64,000 nucleotides of DNA from Fodinisporobacter ferrooxydans (GCF_022818495.1 NZ_CP089291.1:4729501-4793500); one strand, 5' to 3'; positions 10,273 through 19,942 are shown, numbered from the stretch's first letter. Notes: generated by a model not told the origin, from the letters alone. Numbers and translations are program-made.

Positions 10273-10424
10273 GGTCCCTCTCCCTCCAAAATACTCCTAT
10301 ATTTCCAAATCCAAATAACTTTTGATGTTATTAAAACAAATATCCTTGACAATCCCATCCCAGTAACTCAAAATCTTTGGGGTAGTCTCCTCTTTCTACC
10401 AAGCATTCCATGATTCTTTTGAAA

Positions 10425-11321
10425 CTACTTTCTGCTTTTTCGTTTTGTATAGGAAGAGAACCATAAGCTTGCAAATGTGAAAAGCAAAAGTGGGAACATT
10501 AACGAAATCGTTAACGAATCAATCTCCGGCGCCGGTTGGCTGCCTGCACTTTGCAGTACGCTAAATACCATAACCGGCAATGTCTGCGTAGACGTACCCG
10601 CGATCAACAAAATAGTCAAGAATGTACTAAACATCCGAATGAAAACATTAATGGCAGCTGATGTAATGCCAGGCATTAATTGCGGTATGACAATTTTTGT
10701 GAACAATTTAAACTTATTTGCTCCTAATGATTGTGCCGCCACTTCAATCCGGGAATCAAGCGTTTCAATGAATGGTATTAAAATCACAAGTGAAAAAGGA
10801 ATTCCGATTAATAGCTCCACAATAATAAGCCCAGGAATTGTCTCTGCCAGACCAATTTCATAAAAAATGCTTGCAAGTGGAATCGCATATACGATCTCCG
10901 GCAACATAATAGGAAACTGAAAAAAACTGATTAACGCGCCTTTCAAAGGTATATTTTTTCTGGCTAACACATAGGCAGTAGGAATACTTAAACATAACGA
11001 CAGAAGTGTCGACACAAACGTAATTTCAATCGTTACTTTGTAATAACTCCAGATATCGTATTCTTTCCAAGCCTTCAAAAACCAGTGGGCTGTATAGCTT
11101 TTCGGCAGAATTGTTCCATACCATTCTGACGAGAACGCATTCAAAAGTACGGAGAATGTCATACCAAAAATGGTAATAATAAACCCTGAGATGAGAATCC
11201 AAAAAGGCAATGCTTTAAAACATTTAAATATTGCTTGTTTACGTTTATAATTGATTGCTTCAACAGAACTCACTGCAGGAATTTCAAATTGAATTGTCTG
11301 TTCCTTCAACCCTCTCACCAC
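10425..11321 (-). CDS. ABC transporter permease, PotC/FbpB-like
   Basis: 298 residues with about six membrane helices and the inner-membrane-component motif in the form EVAAQSLGANKFKLFTKIVIPQL. The start is GTG at 11321, three bases after the stop of the other permease. The pair resembles permeases of the polyamine/iron/phosphonate type rather than the CUT1 sugar type. It works with the ATPase and lipoprotein of the same operon. The substrate is presumably a uronate or related compound, from context only. Confidence 0.85.
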   Translation of the reverse strand: MVRGLKEQTIQFEIPAVSSVEAINYKRKQAIFKCFKALPFWILISGFIITIFGMTFSVLLNAFSSEWYGTILPKSYTAHWFLKAWKEYDIWSYYKVTIEITFVSTLLSLCLSIPTAYVLARKNIPLKGALISFFQFPIMLPEIVYAIPLASIFYEIGLAETIPGLIIVELLIGIPFSLVILIPFIETLDSRIEVAAQSLGANKFKLFTKIVIPQLMPGITSAAINVFIRMFSTFLTILLIAGTSTQTLPVMVFSVLQSAGSQPAPEIDSLTISLMFPLLLFTFASLWFSSYTKRKSRK

Positions 11322-11324
11322 GCT

Positions 11325-12191
11325 TTACTTAAATGTCGAAGCTGCTCCTATATATCCTTTTTTGCGGATAAAGAAAATAACACCCAAGCTGATCAGTTGC
11401 GTGATCCCCATGACGATCGCGACTGTAGTTGCCATATTGTAGTTAAAGTCTTGCATGGCAGATTGAAAAGCGACTACACTAAACGAGCGTGAATCTGAAG
11501 CAGGATTCCCAACCAGTATAGCTGATTCAAATACTGCCAATTGCATAATAAAATTAAGCCCATATACGGTTAGCACACTAGAGCGAATCAATGGCAGAAA
11601 TACACGACGAAAAGTCATAAATTCTCCAGCGCCCAGTGATATTGCTGCCAGTTCCAGATTCGGATCAATTGTCTCCATTAACTCCATCAAATTTGAGAAC
11701 ATAAAAGCTGTGCCAAGAATAACAAGAGCAATAAAAGTCCCCCAATAGTTATACAATAACTTGACAGGCTGATGAACAATTCCAATCCCCATCAAAAACA
11801 AATTTAACCAACCGGTGGGTTTAAAAAAATCAATCATTCCTACGGCAACGATCAACGGCCCAAGTGTTAATGGAAATATAATCAATCCTTTAAGCAATTG
11901 TTTGCCTTTGATATTTTTCCGCAAATAATATGCCATTGCAAATGCGATTGCCAGCTCCAGAATAGAAGCGGGGAAAACAAGCATAAAGGTGCGCGGAATT
12001 GTATCATAAAAATTATGCTGCGTAAAAAACGTAATATAGTTAAAGAATGTCCATCCGGCTTCTCCACTTTTATGGAATGTTAAAAAAATGCCTTTTAGAA
12101 GAGGATAGCAAAATAGCAATAACAATGGTATGAGCGACGGCAATATAAAAATAGAATCACCAATTTTTTTACGAACGTTATTCTGCCTCAT
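11325..12191 (-). CDS. ABC transporter permease, PotB-like
   Basis: 288 residues, six predicted membrane helices, with the permease coupling motif ELAAISLGAGEFMTFRRVFLPL. Start ATG 12191 has AGGGGTGATTGC upstream. It lies 10 bases downstream of the ATPase gene and pairs with the following permease to form the membrane channel. Confidence 0.87.
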   Translation of the reverse strand: MRQNNVRKKIGDSIFILPSLIPLLLLFCYPLLKGIFLTFHKSGEAGWTFFNYITFFTQHNFYDTIPRTFMLVFPASILELAIAFAMAYYLRKNIKGKQLLKGLIIFPLTLGPLIVAVGMIDFFKPTGWLNLFLMGIGIVHQPVKLLYNYWGTFIALVILGTAFMFSNLMELMETIDPNLELAAISLGAGEFMTFRRVFLPLIRSSVLTVYGLNFIMQLAVFESAILVGNPASDSRSFSVVAFQSAMQDFNYNMATTVAIVMGITQLISLGVIFFIRKKGYIGAASTFK

Positions 12192-12201
12192 GCAATCACC
12201 C

Positions 12202-13293
12202 CTAATCGATCATTACCAAATGTTCCGGGTCAAAATAAAGCATTAGCTCGCTCCCTACCGGAAATGAATCTGCCCCAAGGGCATTTAATTTTAACGGGTC
12301 GCCATACTCAGATAGAATCTCATATCCGGTAATATTCCCGACATAGTCACTGATCACAATGTTTCCTGACAGTTCATTTCTTCCGGTTTTCTGATTTATG
12401 ATTCGGATATTTTCGGGTTTAATCGTAAGAATGACGGAATCACCCAGTTTATGTTGTGTATCTTTCCGAACTTCTAAAGTAAATCCTTTTTCTGATTGAA
12501 ATATAAAATTCCCGGCTTGTTCCCCCGTAAGCCTTCCTTTAAAAAAGTTGCCATAGCCGATAAAATCTGCCACAAACTGATTTTTGGGTTTAAGAAAAAT
12601 TTCTCGCGGTGTACCGACTTGCTGCAGTTTACCCGCTGCCATCACGGCCACCTTGGTCGATAATGATAATGCCTCTTCTTGATCATGTGTTACATAAATT
12701 GTAGTAATCCCTAATTCCTGATGTAATTTCTTCAGTTGCAACCGCATATCTTTACGCAGCTTTGCATCCAAGTTGCTAAGCGGCTCATCCAGCAGCAATA
12801 CTTTTGGCTGCACTACCAATGCACGTGCCAATGCAACACGTTGTTGCTGTCCGCCGCTAAGCTCTTTTGGATAACGGTTCGCCAAGTGCTCCAACTGGAC
12901 CATCTCTAACGCTTCCAGCGCTCGCCTTTTTCGTTCTCCTTTGGGGATTTTCCGCATTTCCAAGCCGAACTCGACATTTTTCATAACGGTCATGTGTGGA
13001 AACAAGGCATAATTCTGGAATACCATGCCAACATCCCGTTTATGCATGGGAATATAATCAATCCTCTGACTGTTAAACGAAATACTGCCTGTCGTTACAT
13101 CAAGTATCCCTAAAATCATCGATAATAACGTCGTTTTCCCGCATCCGCTTGGACCTAACAACGTCATAAACTCCCCTTTTTCAATTCCAAGTGTGATATT
13201 ATTTACGACCGTTGCATCGCCAAACGTTTTTGTTACTTCATGGATCAATACATTTGTACTTGCATCCTGTTTTTTCATAATTGCAAGGTCCAT
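12202..13293 (-). CDS. ABC transporter ATP-binding protein, PotA/FbpC-like
   Basis: 363 residues. Walker A GPSGCGKTT, Q-loop VFQNYALFPHM, signature LSGGQQQRVALARAL, Walker B VLLLDEPLSNLD and switch histidine VTHD are all present, followed by a C-terminal TOBE-like regulatory domain. It energises the importer encoded by the neighbouring permease and binding-protein genes. Such ATPases are sometimes shared among sugar importers; here it has its own operon place. Confidence 0.93.
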   Translation of the reverse strand: MDLAIMKKQDASTNVLIHEVTKTFGDATVVNNITLGIEKGEFMTLLGPSGCGKTTLLSMILGILDVTTGSISFNSQRIDYIPMHKRDVGMVFQNYALFPHMTVMKNVEFGLEMRKIPKGERKRRALEALEMVQLEHLANRYPKELSGGQQQRVALARALVVQPKVLLLDEPLSNLDAKLRKDMRLQLKKLHQELGITTIYVTHDQEEALSLSTKVAVMAAGKLQQVGTPREIFLKPKNQFVADFIGYGNFFKGRLTGEQAGNFIFQSEKGFTLEVRKDTQHKLGDSVILTIKPENIRIINQKTGRNELSGNIVISDYVGNITGYEILSEYGDPLKLNALGADSFPVGSELMLYFDPEHLVMID

Positions 13294-13318
13294 CCGGAAT
13301 GCCCCTTTCCTAATTCAC

Positions 13319-13344
13319 AGCCTCGATCCATCATGACCGAGGCT
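13319..13344 (-). promoter_or_regulatory. Intercistronic hairpin between binding protein and ATPase
   Basis: Inverted repeat AGCCTCG...CGAGGCT between the solute-binding protein and the ATPase, without a following T-run on the minus strand. Such stems often let the abundant binding-protein message survive while lowering downstream expression; here that is inference. Confidence 0.5.
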
Positions 13345-13356
13345 GCCTTTCTTTCA

Positions 13357-14550
13357 CTATTTCTTCGCCTGAATTTTTTGCTGCCAAAGATCATAATGCT
13401 TGAGCAAAACATCGGACTGCGGGAACAATGTCCAATTATTAGCAGGCGTTATAATTTGATTGCCGTTTTTAAATTCCGCCGGCATGACTTTAAGGCCGTT
13501 CATATACGTCTCTTTTTCTTTTGGTTGCAATAAGTCGATACTTGCATTTTTATTTGACGGCATATAAAAGACGGAATAGATTTGCGCATTCGCCTCTTTT
13601 GATTCTGCAAAATGAATAAATGCTAATGCAGCCTTCTTGCGCTCCGGTGACAGATTTTTTGGTATGCTGTAAAATTGGGCATCCAATATTTGCTTGGCAT
13701 CCTTAAGAGTCGCAATTTTAATATTGGGTGGAATCTGACCTTCTGTGTACAAACTCGCAAACCATCCTGGCAAATGCGGAATGATGTCTACCGTTCCATC
13801 CAAAAGAGCTTTTAAAGTATCACCTGTTTGCGACGGATACGCATTTACATATTTATTAATATCAGACAGATATTTGTATGTTTTGCTCAAATTGTTTGGG
13901 TTGTTCATATTTTCACCCATACTTTGAATCAGGCCGAAATAAAATCCCCTTCCCGGACCACTTGATTGGATATTTGCATACTCAAACTTATTTGGATGTG
14001 CTTCAATCCAGGTTTTCAACGCAGCATACGTGGTTGGCGGATTTTTGACTTTGTCGCTATTGTATATGATCACCGGGCCGCCTAATGATGTAAAAACCGG
14101 CGCTCCATAGCCATCAAATTCTTTCACATATGCTTTCGCAGTATCTGTCATCTCATCATAACGAACCTCTTTTGAATATTTCGGGATCAGTTGTTCCCAT
14201 ACTCCTTGTTTTGCCCCTGCAGGCACACCATCGATACCGGATGCAACAACATCTATATTTACGTGATTTCCTTGTGCCTTTATCTTATTTACAATTTCTT
14301 GCCAACCACCACGGCCGTAATTTACATGATATTTGCCGTGTGTTGCCTTTTCAAACATCGGAATCAAAATATCCTTATAATAGTTGTCTGTACCTGCAAC
14401 GCTATAAAAATTAATTGTAATCGGTTTGCCGCTACTTGCAGTTTGATCCTTGCCTGCACCTTGATTGCTATTCGCAGCAGATCCACATCCTGTCAAAACA
14501 GTACCGGCAAGAAATAAAGAGCTCGCCCCCACTACTAACCACTTTTTCAT
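13357..14550 (-). CDS. ABC transporter solute-binding lipoprotein
   Basis: 397 residues from ATG 14550, preceded by GAGGGGGAG. The N-terminus is a lipoprotein signal (MKKWLVVGASS then LTGCGS lipobox), so it is anchored outside the membrane. The remainder resembles type 1/2 periplasmic-binding proteins of the spermidine/iron/phosphonate group. Two cre-like sites lie just upstream and a two-component system precedes it, so expression is probably induced by the substrate and repressed by preferred carbon sources. Confidence 0.88.
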   Translation of the reverse strand: MKKWLVVGASSLFLAGTVLTGCGSAANSNQGAGKDQTASSGKPITINFYSVAGTDNYYKDILIPMFEKATHGKYHVNYGRGGWQEIVNKIKAQGNHVNIDVVASGIDGVPAGAKQGVWEQLIPKYSKEVRYDEMTDTAKAYVKEFDGYGAPVFTSLGGPVIIYNSDKVKNPPTTYAALKTWIEAHPNKFEYANIQSSGPGRGFYFGLIQSMGENMNNPNNLSKTYKYLSDINKYVNAYPSQTGDTLKALLDGTVDIIPHLPGWFASLYTEGQIPPNIKIATLKDAKQILDAQFYSIPKNLSPERKKAALAFIHFAESKEANAQIYSVFYMPSNKNASIDLLQPKEKETYMNGLKVMPAEFKNGNQIITPANNWTLFPQSDVLLKHYDLWQQKIQAKK

Positions 14551-14569
14551 TAACACTCCCCCTCGCATT

Positions 14570-14584
14570 TAGAAACGCTTTCAT
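14570..14584 (-). promoter_or_regulatory. cre-like site (CcpA), proximal
   Basis: ATGAAAGCGTTTCTA on the minus strand fits the Gram-positive cre consensus WTGNAANCGNWNNCW with one mismatch, 20 bases upstream of the binding-protein start. It suggests carbon catabolite repression of the importer operon. Confidence 0.6.
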
Positions 14585-14688
14585 TATTCGCAAAAATGTT
14601 TGCGTGATTCGTTTCGCAGAACTGATTATGCATGATTCTGCTTGTCCAGTTTTGTTTAGCTTCTCTCCCTAAACTGGATGTTTTGATT

Positions 14689-14703
14689 ATAAAACGCTTA
14701 CAT
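14689..14703 (-). promoter_or_regulatory. cre-like site (CcpA), distal
   Basis: ATGTAAGCGTTTTAT on the minus strand matches the cre consensus with one mismatch, about 120 bases upstream of the proximal site. Two sites strengthen the inference of CcpA control. Confidence 0.5.
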
Positions 14704-14776
14704 AAATGCAAGTAGAAGAGAAATGCACAAAACCTTTTAAAATATATCGTTTTTTTATTTTCAATTCTTCGAATCT

Positions 14777-15886
14777 TTATTTTTGCAATTCACTCGGAGT
14801 GAATCCCGTATACTTTTTAAATAACGTACTAAAATAAGGAATATTTTTATACCCCACCTTTTCCGCAACTTCATAAATAAGATAATTTCCTTCTAAAATC
14901 ATTGTTTTTGCTTTTTCCATCCGATACTGTGTCAAATAAGTATTAAACGTTTCTCCCATTATTTTTTTAAAAATTTGACTTAAATGGTTTCGTGAAATAA
15001 ATAATTTTTCTGCCAGATCACCTATTGTTACATCTTCTCCATAATGTTCCTGGATATATTGAACCATAAATTCAACAGCTTGCTTATGCTTTACATTTTC
15101 ATTCCATTGCCTGTCCATTAAAATCATGTGTACTTTCCGCGATAACCATTCGTCCATTTGCTCCGTCGTATATATTTTCCTAATTTCTTTCTGCACATCG
15201 AGATTTGGAAATATTTCATCAAGAAATATTCCTACATCATGCAATGCGTATGCAAGCACACCCCAAATCTCATACAACTGTTGTTGCAGAATCGGTGGTG
15301 TGATTTCTTTTACTTGATCCAGCCGTTGCTTATACTCGTCAATCGTTTGCATCGATTGCTTCACCAATCCAAGTCGAACAGCGCCTGCTAACTGATGATA
15401 AAAGGAAAACGGCCGAATTGCTTTTGTTACTTCCTGTGGAATTTCATTTGAAATCCCTTCATTAAAAAAGTTTGTACTCATTTTTTCCAGCAAAATTTTT
15501 TGTGCTTCTTCTTCCTCTAATTTACGAAAAGATGTTTCCAATACCTGCTTTAACGTTTGAACCGACAGTGGCTTTGATAAATAATCATCTACTTGTAAAC
15601 GAAGTGCTTTTCTTGCATATTCAAAGTCAGAATACCCACTTAATATAATGATTTTTCCCTTGTATCCTTGCTGCCGCAGTTGCTCAATCATCTCCAATCC
15701 ATTCATGACTGGCATATAAATATCTGTTAAGACAAGGTCTGCTTGAATCGAGAGGATTGTTTCCAGACCTTCTTTACCATCTATGCATTCACCTACACAT
15801 TCCGCTTGCAACTGCTCCCAAGGAATTACTTTCTTCATTCCGTTTAAAGTTTGTTGATCATCATCAACGATTACTACTTTCCACAT
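14777..15886 (-). CDS. Response regulator with AraC-type DNA-binding domain (YesN-like)
   Basis: 369 residues from ATG 15886, which has GGAGG ahead; the upstream in-frame ATG has none. N-terminal receiver: VDDDQQ acidic pocket, phosphoacceptor in VLTDIYMPVMNG, and KPLS lysine. C-terminus: two helix-turn-helix motifs of the AraC family (ISRNHLSQIFKKIMGETF and YFSTLFKKYTGFTPSE). Overlaps the kinase gene by about 20 bases. Its likely target is the importer operon immediately downstream. Confidence 0.93.
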   Translation of the reverse strand: MWKVVIVDDDQQTLNGMKKVIPWEQLQAECVGECIDGKEGLETILSIQADLVLTDIYMPVMNGLEMIEQLRQQGYKGKIIILSGYSDFEYARKALRLQVDDYLSKPLSVQTLKQVLETSFRKLEEEEAQKILLEKMSTNFFNEGISNEIPQEVTKAIRPFSFYHQLAGAVRLGLVKQSMQTIDEYKQRLDQVKEITPPILQQQLYEIWGVLAYALHDVGIFLDEIFPNLDVQKEIRKIYTTEQMDEWLSRKVHMILMDRQWNENVKHKQAVEFMVQYIQEHYGEDVTIGDLAEKLFISRNHLSQIFKKIMGETFNTYLTQYRMEKAKTMILEGNYLIYEVAEKVGYKNIPYFSTLFKKYTGFTPSELQK

Positions 15887-17639
15887 ATTGCAATCCTCCA
15901 AACGTTTGCTTATCCTTTATCTTTGGAATTCGAAATGATACAGTTGTTCCATCTTGATGGCTCTCGATCTGGAAATCATACTCTGTGCCAAAATACGTTT
16001 TGAAGCGTTCCCTTACATTTCGCAAACCATAACCACCTGTATCTCTTTTGTCATTACGCCAATTTGCTTGCATACCTCTCCCATTATCTGCAATCGCTAC
16101 TAGAATATGATCATTTTCCGTACGCATCTGTATTTCAATCAAGCCTTCAGACCGGCCATGAAATCCATGTATTATCGAGTTTTCCACAAAAGGTTGCAAG
16201 GTTAGCTTCGGGATGAACAAATCCAGCAAATCATCCGGCACATCTATTTTATATGTGATGCCATCACCTAAACGAATCTGTTGGATTTTCAGATAGCTTT
16301 CCAAATGTGTCAGTTCATCACGAATCGGGATTAAACTTTCACCGTTTGATAAGCCAACACGAAACATTCTGCCCATTAACTCGATCACCTGACTCATTCG
16401 TTCTTCACCAGCCTCTAATGCCATCCAATTCAATTGATCCAATGTATTGTATAAAAAATGTGGATTGATCATCGCTTGTAACGCTTTTAACTCTGCATTT
16501 CGTTGACGCTGATATTGTTCTTCTAAAGAATGATAAAGTTCCTCGATTCGCATTAACATATTTCCATACCCTTTAAAGAGCAGGCCAAATTCATTTTTAT
16601 AATCTTTTGGCAATTGAACCTTGTTTAATTTGTTTGGAGTGTTGATCATATTCGCCACAAGTGTTCGAATGGGCTTTGTAAATTGTTTCGAAATAAACAA
16701 CATAAGCAATAAAGAGATAACAATAGATGTTACACCGACGAGCGAAAGAACAAACGCCATCCATAAGCTGCCTGTTGCCAATTCGTTTTTAGGCGTAACT
16801 TCAAGTAATAACCAGTTTGTTTGTTGTACTTGTTTCCATACTACCAATTGACTATCCGTCATCTCGGAACCTTCAGTTTTCGAAAGTAAAATTTGTTCTA
16901 AATTTTGTATTCGATTCAAAATAGCGTTTTGTATATAGCTTCCATTCGGGTTTTTTACACCAGAAATCGTTATAGGTATACCGTCTGTGTTCAAAAGCAA
17001 CAAATTCGGGCCTGTTCCTTCCCCCTGAAGTAAATTCTTTAAATCATCTGTCTTTATATTGATCACTAAAAGCCCTTTATAATTTCCGTTATACGTATAA
17101 AGTCTTCGAATAAAGCTGACAACATCTATTTTTCCTATACTGGAATCGATTTCATGCTTGCCAACCCAAGACGCCTCGGAATTTTCCACTTTTGAATACC
17201 ATTTGATTGTTTTTAACTGCTGAAATGAATAATATTGTACAGATTCAATCGGACTTGTCATAGGTGGATTTTGCAAATATAAATCAATCGATTGAATAAT
17301 TGGTAAACTGAATGTGACATTTTGGAGATTTTCATTCATTGTATAGCGAATTAAATTGTATTGATAAGGATCGTGGATTCCTTGCAAGTATTTTTGCAAC
17401 GAATCATTATATGAAATATTCAGCGAAATTTCTTGAATGGAATTAAGCTGAATATCTATTTTTTTTTCTAATTCGCCTAACATGTTTTGTTGATATTTTG
17501 AAGTGTTGCCGATTAACGTATTCAATGAAAAATGATAACTAACCCAGGTCATTAAAATAAGCATTACAACCATGATAGAAGAAACACTGCCAAAAAAAAT
17601 ATGGCCAACACTGTATTGTTTAAATGGATTCTTAATCGT
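15864..17639 (-). CDS. Sensor histidine kinase (YesM-like) with abnormal start codon
   Basis: About 591 residues: membrane helix, extracellular sensor region (dCache-like), second helix, HAMP-like linker, His_kinase domain with INPHFLYNTLDQLNW (phosphorylated histidine) and an ATPase with ADNGRGM and GGYGLRNVRERF. The AAAGGAGG site stands before ACG-ATT-AAG-AAT-CCA at 17639, exactly where family members begin MIKNPF-like, so the start ATG appears mutated to ACG. The first ATG in frame (17573) would cut most of the cytoplasmic N-terminus and part of helix 1. Pairs with the downstream response regulator. Confidence 0.85.
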   Translation of the reverse strand, partial: TIKNPFKQYSVGHIFFGSVSSIMVVMLILMTWVSYHFSLNTLIGNTSKYQQNMLGELEKKIDIQLNSIQEISLNISYNDSLQKYLQGIHDPYQYNLIRYTMNENLQNVTFSLPIIQSIDLYLQNPPMTSPIESVQYYSFQQLKTIKWYSKVENSEASWVGKHEIDSSIGKIDVVSFIRRLYTYNGNYKGLLVINIKTDDLKNLLQGEGTGPNLLLLNTDGIPITISGVKNPNGSYIQNAILNRIQNLEQILLSKTEGSEMTDSQLVVWKQVQQTNWLLLEVTPKNELATGSLWMAFVLSLVGVTSIVISLLLMLFISKQFTKPIRTLVANMINTPNKLNKVQLPKDYKNEFGLLFKGYGNMLMRIEELYHSLEEQYQRQRNAELKALQAMINPHFLYNTLDQLNWMALEAGEERMSQVIELMGRMFRVGLSNGESLIPIRDELTHLESYLKIQQIRLGDGITYKIDVPDDLLDLFIPKLTLQPFVENSIIHGFHGRSEGLIEIQMRTENDHILVAIADNGRGMQANWRNDKRDTGGYGLRNVRERFKTYFGTEYDFQIESHQDGTTVSFRIPKIKDKQTFGGLQYVESSNR

Positions 17640-18109
17640 AATTCCTCCTTTAGCTAACTCTTTTTAAGCACATAAATAATTTTATACTTTCTTCCTGAAT
17701 TATTTATGTAGCGAGGCCGCAGGTGTCATAAACCTTGGTAATACAGAACACTGACAACATTTTTGTTTTACCTAATCGGTGAAATAACAAAAAAAGACCA
17801 ATCTTTGGTATTGTTATAAGTACGATCAAACAACATACCAGGCGGTCTCCTAATGAAGAGTGTAACGGAAAAACCCATGAACTACAACAAAAGGAGTGTA
17901 TTCCACCGTCTGTACAAAACAATCATTGATAACACCGAAGCGGCAAATTGGCCATTAAGCTGCTGGCTTTAGACCATGCAAACGGTGCCGACCGGATGAA
18001 AATCCTCTGTTGTAGTCGCCGGTGCGATGCTTGCGAAGGATAAAGAGGTAAGTGAAGGACTTAGAATGTGCGTCCCGCAGATACATCACCCCTGCAGGAC
18101 GACGTTGGT
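17640..18109. other. Region without an intact gene
   Basis: 470 bases between the kinase and the glycosyltransferase. On the plus strand an ATG at 17853 opens a 39-codon frame (MKSVTEKPMNYNKR...) that stops at 17972; a change of frame near 17938 would extend it as KLAIKLLALDHANGADRMKI. I read this as a possible frameshifted remnant of unknown origin. Confidence 0.3.
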
Positions 18110-19321
18110 TTACCCAGTTATGCCCAGACCGTACTTATGTGCAAAGATCTCATCGACAGCTCGCTGGTATCCCCCTGCCGCACGAAACGAATCACCGATT
18201 TCCCGACAAGCTTTACGGATGGAAAAATCTTGGAGTATGCGCTCTGCTTCCTCTCTGAGACCGGCGGAAGTTAACCCTTCTTGTTTTAATTGGACCCCCG
18301 CACCGAGATTCGCCACACGTCGTGCTACGATCGGTTGATCGGCGCTTTGAGGAAACACAATCAATGGCACACCATAGTACAGTCCTTCACAAGTGCTGTT
18401 CATGCCGCCGTGAGTGATAAACAATTTGGCACGCTGCAGGACTTCGAGCTGCGGTACGTAGTTGCGGACAATAAAATTCCCGGGAATGTCCCCTAAGTCC
18501 TCAATTTGGGTCTGCCTGCCGACGGACAGAATGACCGTATGCTTCGTATCGGCAAAAGCAGCAAAGCAGAGCTTGTAGAAATCCACCGCTTGATTGAACA
18601 CAGTGCCAAGGGATATGTAAATCAGACTGTCAGTGTCAAGGTTGGAAAAATCAAACTGGCCGTGCGATCGCGGTGCAATAGACGGCCCAACGAACTTGTA
18701 CGTTTCGTCAAAGCTGTCTCCTTCAGGTTGGAAGTGCTTTGAAATGTAGACAATGGTCAACGGCGCGGGATTGCAGAAGACCTCATAGGCAGAGCCAACT
18801 TGCACATTGTATTTCGCTTGCACGTTATTGACGAGCTGTTGAAACTCCTGTTGTGCACGTTCTTTCACGTCTGCTGGAAAATGGCGCGAGAGGTGATCTT
18901 GCAGGCTGTCAAAGCTGTTTTGTTGAAATGCAAAACTCGTGCACGAGTTGATTGCCGGCAGGTCGAGTATTTGTGCAAGCAAACGCCCACAACCGAACAT
19001 CGAGTCATGAATTATGTAATCAAAACGTTCTCCTTTTGTTTGCTCCAGGACACTTGGAATGACGATGTCGGCGGTGCGCAAAAGTCCACCCACTCGAGCC
19101 CAAGGATTTCTTCCTCCGGCAAGGAATGCCTCCAAAAATTTGCCGCCATCGAACGTGATCACATCTGCGCCCGTTGGCTCGACGCGATCACGAAATTGTT
19201 CCGCCATAAAGTAAACTACCTCTTCGCCACGACGGATAAGTTCCTGAACCACACCGAGGGTCGGATTGATATGTCCTTCGGAACCTCCGTTGACAAACAA
19301 AACACGTGCCATAGTCATCAC
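18110..19321 (-). CDS. Macrolide-family UDP-glycosyltransferase (YjiC/YojK-like)
   Basis: 403 residues, full length for MGT-type GT-B transferases. N-terminal acceptor domain begins VLFVNGGSEGHINPTLG; the C-terminal donor-binding domain has VPQLEVLQRAKLFITHGGMNS and GVPLIVFPQSADQPI, the UDP-sugar signature. It transfers a sugar to small hydrophobic acceptors such as macrolides or flavonoids, often for detoxification. The start may be one of two nearby ATGs. Followed on the same strand by unrelated genes. Confidence 0.93.
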   Translation of the reverse strand: MMTMARVLFVNGGSEGHINPTLGVVQELIRRGEEVVYFMAEQFRDRVEPTGADVITFDGGKFLEAFLAGGRNPWARVGGLLRTADIVIPSVLEQTKGERFDYIIHDSMFGCGRLLAQILDLPAINSCTSFAFQQNSFDSLQDHLSRHFPADVKERAQQEFQQLVNNVQAKYNVQVGSAYEVFCNPAPLTIVYISKHFQPEGDSFDETYKFVGPSIAPRSHGQFDFSNLDTDSLIYISLGTVFNQAVDFYKLCFAAFADTKHTVILSVGRQTQIEDLGDIPGNFIVRNYVPQLEVLQRAKLFITHGGMNSTCEGLYYGVPLIVFPQSADQPIVARRVANLGAGVQLKQEGLTSAGLREEAERILQDFSIRKACREIGDSFRAAGGYQRAVDEIFAHKYGLGITG

Positions 19322-19423
19322 CTTTCATGAATTCATGATCGCGCATTGCCCTTACCCGGAAAATCTAATGGTTTCCCGCTCGGTCTCGAACCCGACAAAC
19401 TCCCAAAAATCGATGTGTGTTTG

Positions 19424-19942
19424 TCACAGAGTCACGCCTAATTGTTCGGCATATCGTTTATACAGTTCATTCCAGCCATATTTCATGGCGTTGTGTCCCA
19501 CCATGGAAGGCATCTGTTTGCCAGCCAGTATACCGGCAAGACCTTTCAGGCAAAGGTGCCATCCCGCTGCGTAGGAAGGCGCTTGCTTGCGATCTGCGAA
19601 ACGGTGACGAAGAACCAGCGTTGTTTTGTCTCCAACTTCGTTCAGTTCCCATCTTAGGATATCCGTGCCCCACCTATATACGAGTAAGTGCGGTGCATCA
19701 ACTTCGAGGACATATCCATGCACCTCATCTGCCTCAGGCATGTCGATATGTTTCAAACGTACTGCTCCTGTCGAGGTCAAATCACGATCCGGTTGAAACG
19801 GGCCCCAGCTTGGAATCTGCTCGGACCCGGTTAAGGCAGCCCAAACTTCCTCACGTGGATGTTCAAGAATCCGCTCGAGAACAAGGATCCATTCTCCATC
19901 CTCTCCGGTCAGTTGAACATGTTCTAACTCATGTGTATTCAT
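19424..19942 (-). CDS. SRPBCC / AHSA1-type domain protein
   Basis: 172 residues of START-like (SRPBCC) fold: RILEHPREEVWAALTGSEQIPSW at the N-terminus and a C-terminal helix ending GWNELYKRYAEQLG. Its ATG overlaps the stop of the ArsR-type regulator (ATGA), the usual arrangement of this two-gene module. Probably binds a hydrophobic ligand; no enzymatic activity can be shown. Confidence 0.88.
   Translation of the reverse strand: MNTHELEHVQLTGEDGEWILVLERILEHPREEVWAALTGSEQIPSWGPFQPDRDLTSTGAVRLKHIDMPEADEVHGYVLEVDAPHLLVYRWGTDILRWELNEVGDKTTLVLRHRFADRKQAPSYAAGWHLCLKGLAGILAGKQMPSMVGHNAMKYGWNELYKRYAEQLGVTL

Larger units (their letters stand above)
14569..14776. promoter_or_regulatory. Regulatory region of the importer operon
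   Basis: About 200 bases between the response regulator and the binding-protein gene. It holds two cre-like sites and presumably the promoter bound by the AraC-type regulator; I could not define -35/-10 boxes with confidence. Confidence 0.4.

Noticed and set aside
17704-17922. 72-codon minus-strand frame rich in Cys and Phe
   Set aside because: No ribosome site and no family; composition looks like chance.
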